NCBI RefSeq assembly: GCF_009184865.1
Contig: NZ_CP045096.1
Location: 6,758,001-6,822,000, forward strand
Length of the DNA: 64,000 bases
Reading direction: 5' to 3'
Source: Streptomyces phaeolivaceus
GTDB lineage: Bacteria; Actinomycetota; Actinomycetes; Streptomycetales; Streptomycetaceae
Shown: positions 1 through 7,601 of the stretch, piece by piece
Numbering within the stretch: position 1 is the first letter of the stretch
How the letters are laid out: every line of letters begins with the position of its first letter
Position numbers and translations under genes: made by a program
The notes under the pieces: generated by a model
Seen by the model: the letters and a program-made list of their open reading frames with translations, nothing else
What the model was told of the DNA's origin: nothing
Databases searched by the model: none

Positions 1-1
1 C

Positions 2-157
2 ATGTACGGCGCCTTCGGCGTCCCCATCGCCCTGCTCCTCTGGATCAACTTCACGAGCAAACTCCTGCTGTACTGCGCGGCTTGGACGGCAGAGGGCACG
101 AAGGAGAGTGGGGAGGCGGCGGACCTGGAGCTTCGGGCCGAGGACAGCGCCCCGTAA
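2..157 (+). CDS. YihY/BrkB-family membrane protein, C-terminal end (partial)
   Basis: Only the last 51 codons are in the window; the gene begins upstream. The visible peptide starts MYGAFGVPIALLLWIN and continues into LLYCAAWTAE, a hydrophobic segment followed by a charged tail ending ...EDSAP. This matches the conserved end of YihY/virulence-factor BrkB inner-membrane proteins, where the last helix carries a G-A-P-I-A-x-L-L-W-I/L type motif. The stop codon lies in the loop of a 7-bp stem that begins a conserved intergenic repeat. Identification rests on the short C-terminal motif only. Confidence 0.7.
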   Translation: MYGAFGVPIALLLWINFTSKLLLYCAAWTAEGTKESGEAADLELRAEDSAP

Positions 158-220
158 GGGGCGCGGGGCTGTGCCGATATGCGGCTCCGCCGCGCGGGCG
201 CGACAAGCCCCCACGCACCC
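149..220 (+). repeat. Conserved intergenic palindromic repeat, type 1 (copy 1)
   Basis: A hairpin (GCGCCCC / GGGGCGC around the stop codon) is followed by a block containing GATATGCGGCTCCGCCGCG and GGGCGCGAC. Nearly the same 70 bases recur at 56131-56200 after a different gene. Both copies sit directly at the 3' end of a gene, so a termination or mRNA-end role is likely but inferred. Confidence 0.7.
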
Positions 221-237
221 GCACCCCGCATCGGACA

Positions 238-1569
238 TCAACCAGGCAACCCCTCCCCGGAACCGCCTCCCTTCTTCCCCCGCAGAGGCCACTTCCGATT
301 CACCAGGAACCCCCCACCGGCCACCAACACCAGCACACCCCCCACGATCCCGAGGGCGACCCCGACACCCCCACCCCCGCCGGAGGCCCCCGCGGCGACC
401 GACTTGCCCCCCGCCCCACCCGAGGCGGACGCCGAAGCCGTGGCCCCCGCCCGCGCACTCGGCTCGGCATCCCCACCGGTGGTCTCCGCGCCCTTCGGCG
501 GGACCAGCTCCCCCACCGGCGTCACCTTGCCCGCCGCCTTGAACCCCCAGTCGAACAGGCTCGCGGTCTCCTTGTAGACCTGGTTGTGCTCGTCCTTCTC
601 CGGATGCATGACGGTGACCAGGAGGACCCGCCCGTCCCGCTCGGCGACCCCCGTGAAGGTCGCGCCCGCGTTCGTGGTGTTGCCGTTCTTCACACCCGCG
701 ATGCCCTGATAGGAGTCGAGGCCGCTGTCCCCGGTGAGCAGCCGGTTGGTGTTCTGGATCTCGAAGGACGAACGGCTCTTCTTGCCGTTCTTCCCCTTCT
801 TCGTCTCGCCCGGGAACTTCGCCCGCACGGTGGAGCAGTACTCCCGGAAGTCCTTCTTCTGCAGCCCCGACCTGGCGATCAGTGTCAGGTCGTACGCGGA
901 CGACACCTGCCCCTTGGCGTCGTAGCCGTCCGGGCTGACCGCGTGCGTGTCGAGGGCCTGGAGTTCCTCGGCGTGCGCGTTCATGTCCGCGACGGTCTGC
1001 TTCACCCCGCCGTTCATGGCCGACAGGACATGTACCGCGTCATTGCCGGAGCGAAGGAAGACACCGAGCCACAGATCGTGGACGGTGTACGTCTCGTCCT
1101 CCTTTATGCCGACCATGCTGGAGCCCGCGCCGACGCCCGCGAGATCGGCCGGGGCGACCTTGTGCGCGTCGTCCTTGTTGAACTTCGGCAGCAGCGTGTC
1201 CGCGAACAGCATCTTCAGCGTGCTCGCCGGGGCCAGCCGCCAGTGCGCGTTGTGCGCGGCCAGCACCTCGCCCGACTCGGCGTCCGCGACGATCCAGGAA
1301 CGGGCGCTGATGCCCTTGGGCAGCACCGGCGCGTCACTGCCGAGACTGGCCTGGGTACCCGGTTCGCCCAGCGTTTCGCCGCCGACGGTCGACATGTTCG
1401 CCGGGGGAGTCGCGGACGGGGAGGCGCTCGGACTGGGTGACGGCTTCGCACCGAAGGCCGCGAAGGCCGGGCCGGCCGTGAGCGTCGACAGCGAGGTCAG
1501 CGAGAGGGACAGCAGGGTGGCTGAGGTGACCAGCAGGGGGCGCCTGGCGGTCTTCTTGGAGGCGGGCAC
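238..1569 (-). CDS. D-alanyl-D-alanine carboxypeptidase (serine-type, S11 family)
   Basis: Penicillin-binding carboxypeptidase expected to trim the terminal D-Ala from peptidoglycan stem peptides outside the membrane. From the chosen GTG start, residues 1-38 form a signal peptide (KKTARRP, hydrophobic core, cleavage near GPAFA). A Pro/Ser/Ala linker follows. The SxxK nucleophile motif is S116-T-L-K119 and the SxN motif is S174-G-N176. The third motif reads K294-N-G where KTG is usual. The C-terminus has an Ala/Ser linker, a transmembrane helix (GVALGIVGGVLVLVAGGGFL) and a basic tail, so the enzyme is anchored. An ATG at 1620 would add 17 residues before the signal peptide and has only a weak ribosome site; the frame stays open further upstream but that part is antisense to the next gene. 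Divergent from the SCO4848-like gene. Confidence 0.88.
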   Translation of the reverse strand: MPASKKTARRPLLVTSATLLSLSLTSLSTLTAGPAFAAFGAKPSPSPSASPSATPPANMSTVGGETLGEPGTQASLGSDAPVLPKGISARSWIVADAESGEVLAAHNAHWRLAPASTLKMLFADTLLPKFNKDDAHKVAPADLAGVGAGSSMVGIKEDETYTVHDLWLGVFLRSGNDAVHVLSAMNGGVKQTVADMNAHAEELQALDTHAVSPDGYDAKGQVSSAYDLTLIARSGLQKKDFREYCSTVRAKFPGETKKGKNGKKSRSSFEIQNTNRLLTGDSGLDSYQGIAGVKNGNTTNAGATFTGVAERDGRVLLVTVMHPEKDEHNQVYKETASLFDWGFKAAGKVTPVGELVPPKGAETTGGDAEPSARAGATASASASGGAGGKSVAAGASGGGGGVGVALGIVGGVLVLVAGGGFLVNRKWPLRGKKGGGSGEGLPG

Positions 1570-1696
1570 GATCGAGAAAGTACATGGCTCCGACCGGTAA
1601 ATCCCACCGCAGCGCCCCATGGCTTCCCCGCCGCCGCTCACGCCCCCGCTCGCACCCCGGCGCGAGGACCCCGCGGCCGACGGCGATACTGAACCC

Positions 1697-1858
1697 ATGA
1701 AGCTCAGCCGCCCCCTCTCCTGGTTCCTGCTCGCCTTCGGGGTGTGGAGCTGGGTCATCTGGACCACCTTTCATGCGAAACTAACCACTACAGCGAGATC
1801 AGGACGAAAACAGCAGGTGAGAGCACATGACACCCTTCGTGTCCCTCTCGGCAAGTGA
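1697..1858 (+). pseudogene. 5' fragment of SCO4848-like membrane protein gene, fused to element DNA at attL
   Basis: The frame begins MKLSRPLSWFLLAFGVWSWVIW, the N-terminal helix of the small actinobacterial membrane protein that is SCO4848 in S. coelicolor. Host sequence stops at about 1767, the attL crossover. The frame then runs through unrelated element DNA to a stop at 1858, overlapping the integrase start. Joining 1697-1767 to 8677-8866 restores an uninterrupted frame of 86 residues, which shows the gene was split by integration. The host promoter now points into the integrase gene. Confidence 0.92.
1735..1793 (+). other. attL: left host/element junction
   Basis: Host-gene sequence (GGTCATCTGGACC) meets element sequence around an AC dinucleotide at 1766-1767. 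The element arm to its right, read on the other strand, is GTAGTGGTTAGTTTCGCAT, a near copy of the element arm at attR (GTAGTGGGTAGTTGCGTAT). Recombined attP therefore has two imperfectly symmetrical arms around the core, as expected for a large serine integrase. The known phiBT1 core is GT/AC within SCO4848, matching the position here. Confidence 0.85.
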
Positions 1859-3566
1859 GGCACTGGACACAGTTCGCGTAGCGGTTTACGCCCGACAGTC
1901 GAAGGCACGGCCCGACTCATCAGAGGCATCCCCGGAAGCACAGGTGAACGCAGGCGAGGCGCTGGCAGCGAGCAGAGGGTGGGAAGTCCGTCATACCTTC
2001 AAGGACGTCGGTCGATCGGGTTGGGATCCAAAAGCGGTCCGCCCAGGTTTCGAAGACCTCATGACGGCTGTGCGCGCTGGGCAAGTTGACGTGGTGGTAG
2101 TCAACGAACTGTCTCGGCTGACGCGTAAGGGTGCGCATGACGCGCTTGAGATCGACAGCGAGTTCAAGAAGTACGGCGTCCGTTTCGTGTCAGTGCTTGA
2201 GCCGTTCTTGGACACGTCCAACCCGATCGGCGTTGCCATCTTCGCGCTGATTGCCGCGCTGGCGAAGCAGGACAGCGACATCAAAGCTGAGCGTCTTCGG
2301 GGTGCAAAGGATGAAATCAAGGCTCTTGGCGGTCGGCATTCCAGTTCTGCGCCGTACGGCATGCACGCTGTACGCGAGAAGATCGGAAATCTCGTCGTGT
2401 CAGTCCTTGAGCCCGACGAAGACAACCCGGACCACGTGGCAATCGTGGAACGCATGGTTGAGATGAGCTGGGAGGGAGTCTCTGACAACAAGATCGCCAC
2501 CACCTTTGACAGTGAACAGATTCCCGCGCCTGGCACTGCTGAGCGTCGCGCCACCGAAAAGCGCCTTGCCTCGATCAAGAAGCGCCGAGTGTCCGACGAG
2601 GAAAGCCCGATTGGTTGGCGCGCGCAGACTGTGCGTTGGATCCTCAACCACCCCGCAATTGGCGGATTCGCCAGCGATCGAGTCCCGCGAGGAAAAGCAC
2701 ACGTCAACGTCATCGCGCGAGACGAGTCAGGCGCACCGCTGACACCGCACAGGGGGATCATCACCGGCGCCAAGTGGCTCGAACTGCAAGAGCGACGGAA
2801 AAAGCGCAGCAAGAGCCACAGGCAGCCAGGCGCGGACGTGGCACCTACGCTGCTCAGCGGATGGCGATTCCTGGGGTGCGGAATCTGCGCTGGCTCAATG
2901 GGGCAGAGCAAGAACAACGGCGGTCAGGATTACTACCAGTGCGCCAATCCGAAGGGGCACGGCGGACTGAGCATCAAGCGCACGGATGCAGATGAATACG
3001 TTGCCCGCGTGGTCTGGGGTCGGCTGGCCAACGCTGACATGGATAACCCCGAAGACAGGGAATGGGTTGCTGCTGCTGCCCTTCGGTTCGCTGCACAGAC
3101 GGACTTGGCCGGCGTACAGGAAGAGCAGCGGGAAACCGAAGCGCACCTCGAACACGTACGGCAGTCCATCACCGAGCTACAGGCAGACCGTAAGGCAGGG
3201 CTGTACCGGGGGCGTGGTGAGTTGGCCACATGGCGAGCCACCATGGAGCAGTACCGGGCCTACGAAGACCAGTGTGTTGCTCGGATCGCAGAACTGACCG
3301 AGAAGACAGCGGCCACAGTGCAGATTCCCTCTGAGTGGTCTGAGCCGGGGGATGACCCGATCGGTCCGAATTCCGTCTGGGGGTCGTGGGACGTCTACGC
3401 GCGACGGGAATTCCTCGATCTGTTCCTGACCGGGGTTTCGGTCGGACTGGGGCGTGACCCCGAGACCAAGAAGTTCATCCCGGTTGAGGACCGAATCGCG
3501 CTGGACTGGCGCCCGCTCCCAACGAATCAGGACGACGAAGACGAAGAGGCCCTAGCGGCACTCTGA
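1827..3566 (+). CDS. int: Large serine recombinase (phiBT1-type integrase)
   Basis: Catalyses site-specific integration at attB in the SCO4848 homologue. The catalytic serine is S25 in YARQSK. The resolvase domain continues with VVVVNELSRLTRKG, GVAIFALIAALAKQDSD and LRGAKDEI. The recombinase domain (about 170-330) includes RAQTVRWILNHPAIGGF. A zinc-ribbon part carries CGICAGSMGQ and a Cys in YYQCANPKGHGG. A predicted coiled coil follows (about 420-480), and the C-terminus has WDVYARREFL. The length of 579 residues is close to the 594 remembered for phiBT1 Int, and many segments match that protein from memory. It starts 60 bp inside attL, with AGGTGA upstream of the ATG. The broken host gene's promoter reads into it, so host transcription may drive expression. 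Confidence 0.96.
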   Translation: MTPFVSLSASEALDTVRVAVYARQSKARPDSSEASPEAQVNAGEALAASRGWEVRHTFKDVGRSGWDPKAVRPGFEDLMTAVRAGQVDVVVVNELSRLTRKGAHDALEIDSEFKKYGVRFVSVLEPFLDTSNPIGVAIFALIAALAKQDSDIKAERLRGAKDEIKALGGRHSSSAPYGMHAVREKIGNLVVSVLEPDEDNPDHVAIVERMVEMSWEGVSDNKIATTFDSEQIPAPGTAERRATEKRLASIKKRRVSDEESPIGWRAQTVRWILNHPAIGGFASDRVPRGKAHVNVIARDESGAPLTPHRGIITGAKWLELQERRKKRSKSHRQPGADVAPTLLSGWRFLGCGICAGSMGQSKNNGGQDYYQCANPKGHGGLSIKRTDADEYVARVVWGRLANADMDNPEDREWVAAAALRFAAQTDLAGVQEEQRETEAHLEHVRQSITELQADRKAGLYRGRGELATWRATMEQYRAYEDQCVARIAELTEKTAATVQIPSEWSEPGDDPIGPNSVWGSWDVYARREFLDLFLTGVSVGLGRDPETKKFIPVEDRIALDWRPLPTNQDDEDEEALAAL

Positions 3567-3576
3567 ACCAAAGGCG

Positions 3577-3613
3577 CCAGCCCGGCCGGATCTTGGCGGA
3601 TAGACCGGGCTGG
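3577..3613 (+). terminator. Hairpin after the integrase gene
   Basis: CCAGCCCGG (3577-3585) pairs perfectly with CCGGGCTGG (3605-3613) across a 19-base loop, 10 bases after the integrase stop. There is no U tract, which is common for actinobacterial terminators. Confidence 0.5.
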
Positions 3614-3635
3614 TGTCCCATCAAGGGAAGGCACC

Positions 3636-3815
3636 ATGATGTCAGAAACAATCCACCCCCTGTACGGCACCGCTGCCCGGGACGTTGGCAGGGCAATCCG
3701 TGAGCAAGCTGACAGGGCCACCGTTGCCCGAGCGCGCCGACTGCTGGCTGAGGCCGAAGCTGTCGACATGGGCGACCCCGCCGTTGAGATGCTGTTGGAG
3801 CGCGCAGATGGCTGA
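3636..3815 (+). CDS. Small hypothetical protein (59 aa)
   Basis: Starts at ATG 3636 (or the adjacent ATG 3639) behind AAGGGAAGG, and reads MMSETIHPLYGTAARDVGRA..., followed by an Ala/Arg/Glu-rich amphipathic helix and ending ELLERADG-like (MLLERADG). No family is recognised. It lies directly downstream of the integrase and overlaps the start of the next frame, as is typical of tightly packed phage genes. It could be a directionality or accessory factor, but nothing in the sequence shows that; the phiBT1 directionality factor is a much larger protein. Confidence 0.45.
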   Translation: MMSETIHPLYGTAARDVGRAIREQADRATVARARRLLAEAEAVDMGDPAVEMLLERADG

Positions 3816-3889
3816 CATATGCGGCGCACGCAAGCCTGGGTTCGAGGATGGCCCGGCTATCGGCCGGAACCGCATCCCCTGCATCCGCT
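3808..3889 (+). pseudogene. 5' fragment of a small gene cut by the IS5-family element
   Basis: ATG 3808 overlaps the previous gene's end and reads MADICGARKPGFEDG..., then RNRIPCIRS, before the frame enters the left inverted repeat of the insertion sequence at about 3890. Two cysteines are visible. No matching 3' part was found to the right of the IS, so the rest of the gene may have been deleted. Function unknown. Confidence 0.4.
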
Positions 3890-4039
3890 CTGAGTGCGTT
3901 GTGGCAAACCGGATCTCGTTCGAAGCCTGCGGTGCGGGTGATCATTCGGACAGAGATGCCAGTGTGGTCGTGGGCATGAAGAAACGGGCCCCTTGGTAGT
4001 GACGTGGTTGTTGAGGCCGGTCACGAGCAAGGAGACCCG

Positions 4040-4996
4040 TTGTCCGACGAGTTGACCATCCCTGCTGTACCCGCGTCCACCACGGTCACCCCGGAGTGTG
4101 ACTGCTACGTGCACAGGTTCGGTTCGATCGCTCCGGGACAGCGGGCAGGCTGCTGTCCGAGTGACATGACGGATGCGGAGTGGGCCGAGGTCCGCTCCGC
4201 GGTGCCAGTGCCGGCCTGGCTGCTCAAGCAGGGCGGGCGTCCGGAGGCGTACTGCCACCGCGAGATGCTCGACGCGGTGCGCTATCTGGTCGACAACGGT
4301 ATGAAGTGGATGGCCATGCCGGTCGACTTCCCGTACTGGCGGGCGGTCTACGACTTCTTCCGCCGCTGGCGGACCTACGACTACGTGCGTGAGCTGTACG
4401 AACGCCTGCGACGTTCGGCGAGGGAACGCTCAGGGCGCAACGCCGAGCCCAGTGCCGGAGTCATCGACAGTCAGTCGGTGGACGCCTCCGAGACCGTCGG
4501 CGAGGACAGTCGCGGATACGACGGCGGGAAGTCACGTGACGGGCGCAAGCGTCACATCCTGACCGATACCGAGGGCCTGCTCCTCGAGGTCACCGTGACC
4601 ACGGCCGATGTACACGACTCCAAGGCCGCCCCCGCACTGCTGGAGACGTTCATGGACCAGCCGGGACGGCTGCTGCAACTGGTGTGGGTCGACAGCGCCT
4701 ACCAGGGTCCGGCGCTGGCGAAAGCGTTCGCCCGCCACGGAGTCCGGACCGAGGTCGTGCGCCGCTCCGACGGCCAACGCGGATTTGTCGTACTGGCCCG
4801 CAGGTGGGTCGTGGAGCGCACGCTGAGCTGGCTCTCCCGCTCACGCCGCCTCAACCGCGACCACGAACGCCGCCCCGACCACCACGCCCAGATGGTGTGG
4901 TGGGCCGCCGTGATCAGACTGTCCCGGCGCCTGGCCGCAGACGCTCCGCGCCGGCCGGAGAAGCGTCCCGGCCGACTACTCCGGGCTCGGGCATGA
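4040..4996 (+). CDS. IS5-family transposase
   Basis: Single-frame DDE transposase of about 318 residues. The N-terminal part (SDMTDAEWAEVRSAVPVP, GRPEAYCHREMLDAVRYLV) is the DUF4096-like DNA-binding region. Catalytic residues appear as D in VIDSQSVDA, D in VWVDSAYQG and E in RWVVERTLSWLSRSRRL. The DSRGYDGGKSRDGRKRHILTDT block is typical of the group. TTG 4040 is chosen because AAGGAG lies just upstream; GTG 4004 gives a 12-residue extension without a good ribosome site. The frame is intact, so the IS may still be mobile. It overlaps the convergent passenger gene by 83 bp. Confidence 0.93.
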   Translation: MSDELTIPAVPASTTVTPECDCYVHRFGSIAPGQRAGCCPSDMTDAEWAEVRSAVPVPAWLLKQGGRPEAYCHREMLDAVRYLVDNGMKWMAMPVDFPYWRAVYDFFRRWRTYDYVRELYERLRRSARERSGRNAEPSAGVIDSQSVDASETVGEDSRGYDGGKSRDGRKRHILTDTEGLLLEVTVTTADVHDSKAAPALLETFMDQPGRLLQLVWVDSAYQGPALAKAFARHGVRTEVVRRSDGQRGFVVLARRWVVERTLSWLSRSRRLNRDHERRPDHHAQMVWWAAVIRLSRRLAADAPRRPEKRPGRLLRARA

Positions 4997-5480
4997 ACCG
5001 TCCGTCCTTCGCCCGCACCAGCCAGCCCCGCTTCTCCAGCACATAGGCACGGTGCCGGATCTTCTCCACCTCGTTCTTGATCTCCGCTTCCCGGCCCACC
5101 GCCCGCGTCAGCTCCACCCCGTTCACCGGCCCCGAAGCGGCCACCACCGCGGCGAACACCTCCCGATACAGGCCGCCGAGCACCTCCTCGCCCATGCCCG
5201 AGCGCCACACCGGCGGCCGCTCACCATGCCCCGCGCCGGGGCCGCCCGATCCCACGGCGGCAGCCATCTCACCATCAGACGGCACCGGAACCGGCGTATT
5301 CACCGGGCTCTCCCCGGCCAGCACCGACACAAGCTCCTCACGCCCCACCCGGGCCCGCTCGACCCGCTCCCGCGCGGCATCCACCTCCGCCTGAGCCTGC
5401 TGCAGGACCTCCGTCCAGGACTCCAGATCCTGCCTCGCCCGCGCCTCACGCTGTTCCATCAACCCCAGCACCGACGGCAT
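4914..5480 (-). CDS. IS passenger protein: coiled coil plus winged-helix-like C-terminus
   Basis: The start ATG 5480 has a strong GAGGAGGT site. Residues 1-50 are rich in Glu, Arg, Ala and Leu (EQREARARQDLESW, then AEVDAARERVERARVGREEL) and should form a coiled coil. A Pro/Gly linker follows. The C-terminal 80 residues (VFAAVVAASGPVNGVELTRAVG, then KIRHRAYVLEKRGWLVRAKDGRF) look like a winged helix. Similar coiled-coil proteins are, from memory, common next to actinobacterial IS elements. The function may be transposition regulation or DNA binding, which is inference. The last about 28 codons are antisense to the transposase 3' end. Confidence 0.75.
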   Translation of the reverse strand: MPSVLGLMEQREARARQDLESWTEVLQQAQAEVDAARERVERARVGREELVSVLAGESPVNTPVPVPSDGEMAAAVGSGGPGAGHGERPPVWRSGMGEEVLGGLYREVFAAVVAASGPVNGVELTRAVGREAEIKNEVEKIRHRAYVLEKRGWLVRAKDGRFMPEPGVVGRDASPAGAERLRPGAGTV

Positions 5481-5602
5481 CGCGACCTCCTCGATCCACA
5501 ACAAGCCGCCCGCTGCCTGCCCCTACCCTGTCGCGATCATGCCCCGCGCACGAAGAAGCCCCTGCTCATCGAACAGGGACTCCCTTTGCCACAACGCGCT
5601 CA

Positions 5603-6095
5603 GCGGAATACGAGTTGGCGCGCGCAGTTGGGTTCGGGGAGTTCACAGCGGCATGCATTCCGGCCGCACTCGATATCTGGTGCATCCGTGCATTCAAGGT
5701 CCGGCGGGACGTCCCTGCGGCTGTGGTTGCGCTGGTGCTGGTGAATGCGGCGGCGCATCTGGTGAGTGCGGGGCTCATCCCGGTATCCGTTCCGCTGGTG
5801 GTCGCAGTCAGCGCAATCGCGCCCCTGGTGCTGTACCGAGTGCACGCGCTGCACAAGCCCCTGAGCGCCCCGCGGGCATCGCCGGTAGCTCCCCGGGCCC
5901 GCGAAGCCTGAACGCCCGGCAGATGCGCAGCCAGCGCCGCAGCATGACCCGCTGTTGCCGGACGTGCGCGAGTACGTGACCCGGATGCGCAGCGCAACCG
6001 GCAAGTCTCCTTCGCTCCGCGAACTCCAGTCGCATTTCCGTATCGGCCAGTCGCGCGCTCAGCGCATCCGCAGCGCACTCGCCGCAACCACATGA
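5603..6095 (+). pseudogene. Truncated and frameshifted membrane protein with HTH tail (SpdB-like)
   Basis: The frame to 5911 reads AEYELARAVGFGEF, then two or three membrane segments (AACIPAALDIW, VALVLVNAAAHLV, VPLVVAVSAIAPLVLYRVHAL). This resembles the spread-like membrane proteins of actinobacterial plasmids, phages and ICEs. Its N-terminus is missing at the IS boundary. In another frame, the sequence up to TGA 6093-6095 encodes VREYVTRMRSATGKSPSLRE and IGQSRAQRIRSAL, the helix-turn-helix tail that usually ends this family. One frameshift near 5880-5920 separates the two halves. Confidence 0.6.
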
Positions 6096-6098
6096 CCT

Positions 6099-6144
6099 AC
6101 GCCCCTGCATTCGCTGCCACATCCGGCGGTGGGTGCAGGGGCGT
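6099..6144 (+). terminator. Hairpin after the membrane-protein remnant
   Basis: ACGCCCCTGCA (6099-6109) pairs perfectly with TGCAGGGGCGT (6134-6144). It lies between the pseudogene and the promoter of the regulator gene. Confidence 0.5.
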
Positions 6145-6180
6145 TCTGCATTCCGCTGACGGTTCGTCAGGCAACGGTGC

Positions 6181-6209
6181 TTGACCGATCGGCGCCGCTC
6201 AGCTATGGC
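6181..6209 (+). promoter_or_regulatory. Promoter candidate for the XRE/TPR regulator
   Basis: TTGACC (6181-6186), a 17-base spacer and TATGGC (6204-6209) give a good sigma-70 (HrdB-type) arrangement, with a start expected near 6216 and the gene start at 6242. Confidence 0.5.
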
Positions 6210-6241
6210 GAGGGCTACGCTGGTTGGTGAGGTGAGTGTCG

Positions 6242-7483
6242 ATGTCTACAGGTCTGGCAGATAACGTCCGTAAGCTCCGGCGCACGGCTGGGCTCTCTCA
6301 GGAAGCGCTAGCCGACGAGGCCGCTCTGTCGCTGAGCACGGTCCGCAAAGCTGAGCAAGGCGGACACGTGAGCATGGAGTCCCTTGCTGCCCTTGCTCGC
6401 GCGCTGGGCGTCTCGACTTCCGCGCTGTTCGCCACTGAGGCTCCGCAGTCCGTGCTCAGCCCGCAGGACGAAGCGAACCGCCGGAACATGGCAGAGCTGC
6501 GACGCGCCCTCATGCCCGCTGTGGGGCTCTCAGCGCCTCTGTCGGAGCCTGGTGAGGCTGGGGAGCTGTCTGGGATCAGGCAGGGCGTGCAGGACGGTCA
6601 CGCGCTCTATCAGGCGGACCGCTATACGTCCGTGGCGCGGAAGCTTCCTGGCTTGCTCCGTTCGTCCGAAGCTGCGGTAACCGCCCTCGAAGGCGAAGAG
6701 CAGCAGCACGCCATGATCGCTCGGGCTCACGCGCTGCTGCTGACCGGTAAATACCTGACCCAGGTTCGCCAGTACGACGCTGCGTACTTCGCGCTGGTCG
6801 AGGCTATCCGGCTTGCCCGTGAAACCGGTCAAACTCAGTTGGCGGCAACGGGAGTTGTGGGGCTGTGCTGGCTGCTGCTGCGGCAGGACCGATTCGACGA
6901 AGCCGAACAGCTCGGGGCGCAGACGGCAACGGAGATCGAACCGCGCATGTCTGAGGCTTCGCCGGCTCGACTCGCTGTGTGGGGCGAACTCTGGCTGCGA
7001 GTCTCAGCGGCTGCTGTGCGGAACAACCGGCTGGACGTGGCCCAGGAAGCGCGCCGCATGGCACGTACCGCCGGGGGCGCCATGGACGGAGAGCATCTCG
7101 ACTTCCCGTCCCACTGGGGCGCCTTCGGGCCGGTCACGGCTGAGGCGAAGGCTGTCGAGGATCTTGCACTTGTTGGTGATGCGCGTGGTGTGCTTCGTCG
7201 CGCTGATGACGGACCGCTCAGCGGCAAGGCTGTCCGCAATTACGGCAAGCTCAGCCCGAACAACTGGGGCCGCCATCGGCTGGACGTCGCCCACGCGCAC
7301 ATTGCCCTGGGGTCCCACCAGGACGGCATGGACGAACTCATGCAGCTACGGCGCACGTCCGGCGAATGGCTGACCCATCAGCCGATGGCCCGGCGCGTGA
7401 TGGCTGACGTCCTCAAAACCCGTAAGCGGACGCTGACGAAAGACATGCGCAGCATGGCAGCACACCTTGGCGTCGCCGGGTAA
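6242..7483 (+). CDS. XRE-family regulator with TPR-like C-terminal region
   Basis: The N-terminal 60 residues form a Cro/C1-type helix-turn-helix (LADNVRKLRRTAGLSQEALA, then LSLSTVRKAEQG). The remaining about 350 residues are helical repeats (ARAHALLLTGKYLTQVRQYD, AYFALVEAIRLARETGQ, RLDVAQEARRMARTA) like the TPR sensor part of Streptomyces regulators that bind small peptides or signals. ATG 6242 is preferred over GTG 6236 because GAGGTGAG lies 7 bases before it. Two overlapping small genes follow. Regulator plus small proteins is a common pattern in Streptomyces accessory islands. It may control element maintenance or the small genes; the target is unknown. Confidence 0.8.
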   Translation: MSTGLADNVRKLRRTAGLSQEALADEAALSLSTVRKAEQGGHVSMESLAALARALGVSTSALFATEAPQSVLSPQDEANRRNMAELRRALMPAVGLSAPLSEPGEAGELSGIRQGVQDGHALYQADRYTSVARKLPGLLRSSEAAVTALEGEEQQHAMIARAHALLLTGKYLTQVRQYDAAYFALVEAIRLARETGQTQLAATGVVGLCWLLLRQDRFDEAEQLGAQTATEIEPRMSEASPARLAVWGELWLRVSAAAVRNNRLDVAQEARRMARTAGGAMDGEHLDFPSHWGAFGPVTAEAKAVEDLALVGDARGVLRRADDGPLSGKAVRNYGKLSPNNWGRHRLDVAHAHIALGSHQDGMDELMQLRRTSGEWLTHQPMARRVMADVLKTRKRTLTKDMRSMAAHLGVAG

Positions 7484-7601
7484 CTACTGCGGAGCGCGAT
7501 AGTTCGGCACATTGCGCCGGGCAACTGCCGTTCTGCGCATGTGGATTGGTGCTCTGTGCACTCATACGGTCCCCTTACCTGCAACAGTGAGGGGCTCAGC
7601 C

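Larger units (their letters stand above)
3890..5603 (+). mobile_element. IS5-family insertion sequence with passenger gene (about 1.7 kb)
   Basis: Left end CTGAGTGCGTTGTGGCAAA (3890-3908) is the inverted copy of the right end (5585-5603), with one mismatch. The similarity continues weakly inward to GTTCGA on both sides. Between the ends lie one intact DDE transposase and one convergent gene. The TNA triplets at the ends differ (TGA on the left, TCA on the right), and the interrupted gene on the left does not resume on the right. This suggests that a deletion or recombination occurred after insertion. Confidence 0.82.

Noticed and set aside
82..1440. Plus-strand frame of 452 codons opposite the carboxypeptidase gene
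   Set aside because: Reverse-strand shadow of a gene with signal peptide, SxxK and SxN motifs; the translated product shows no domain.
3808..3999. Complete small gene running to 3999
   Set aside because: From about 3890 the frame lies in the IS inverted repeat and leader, so the apparent 3' part is IS sequence.
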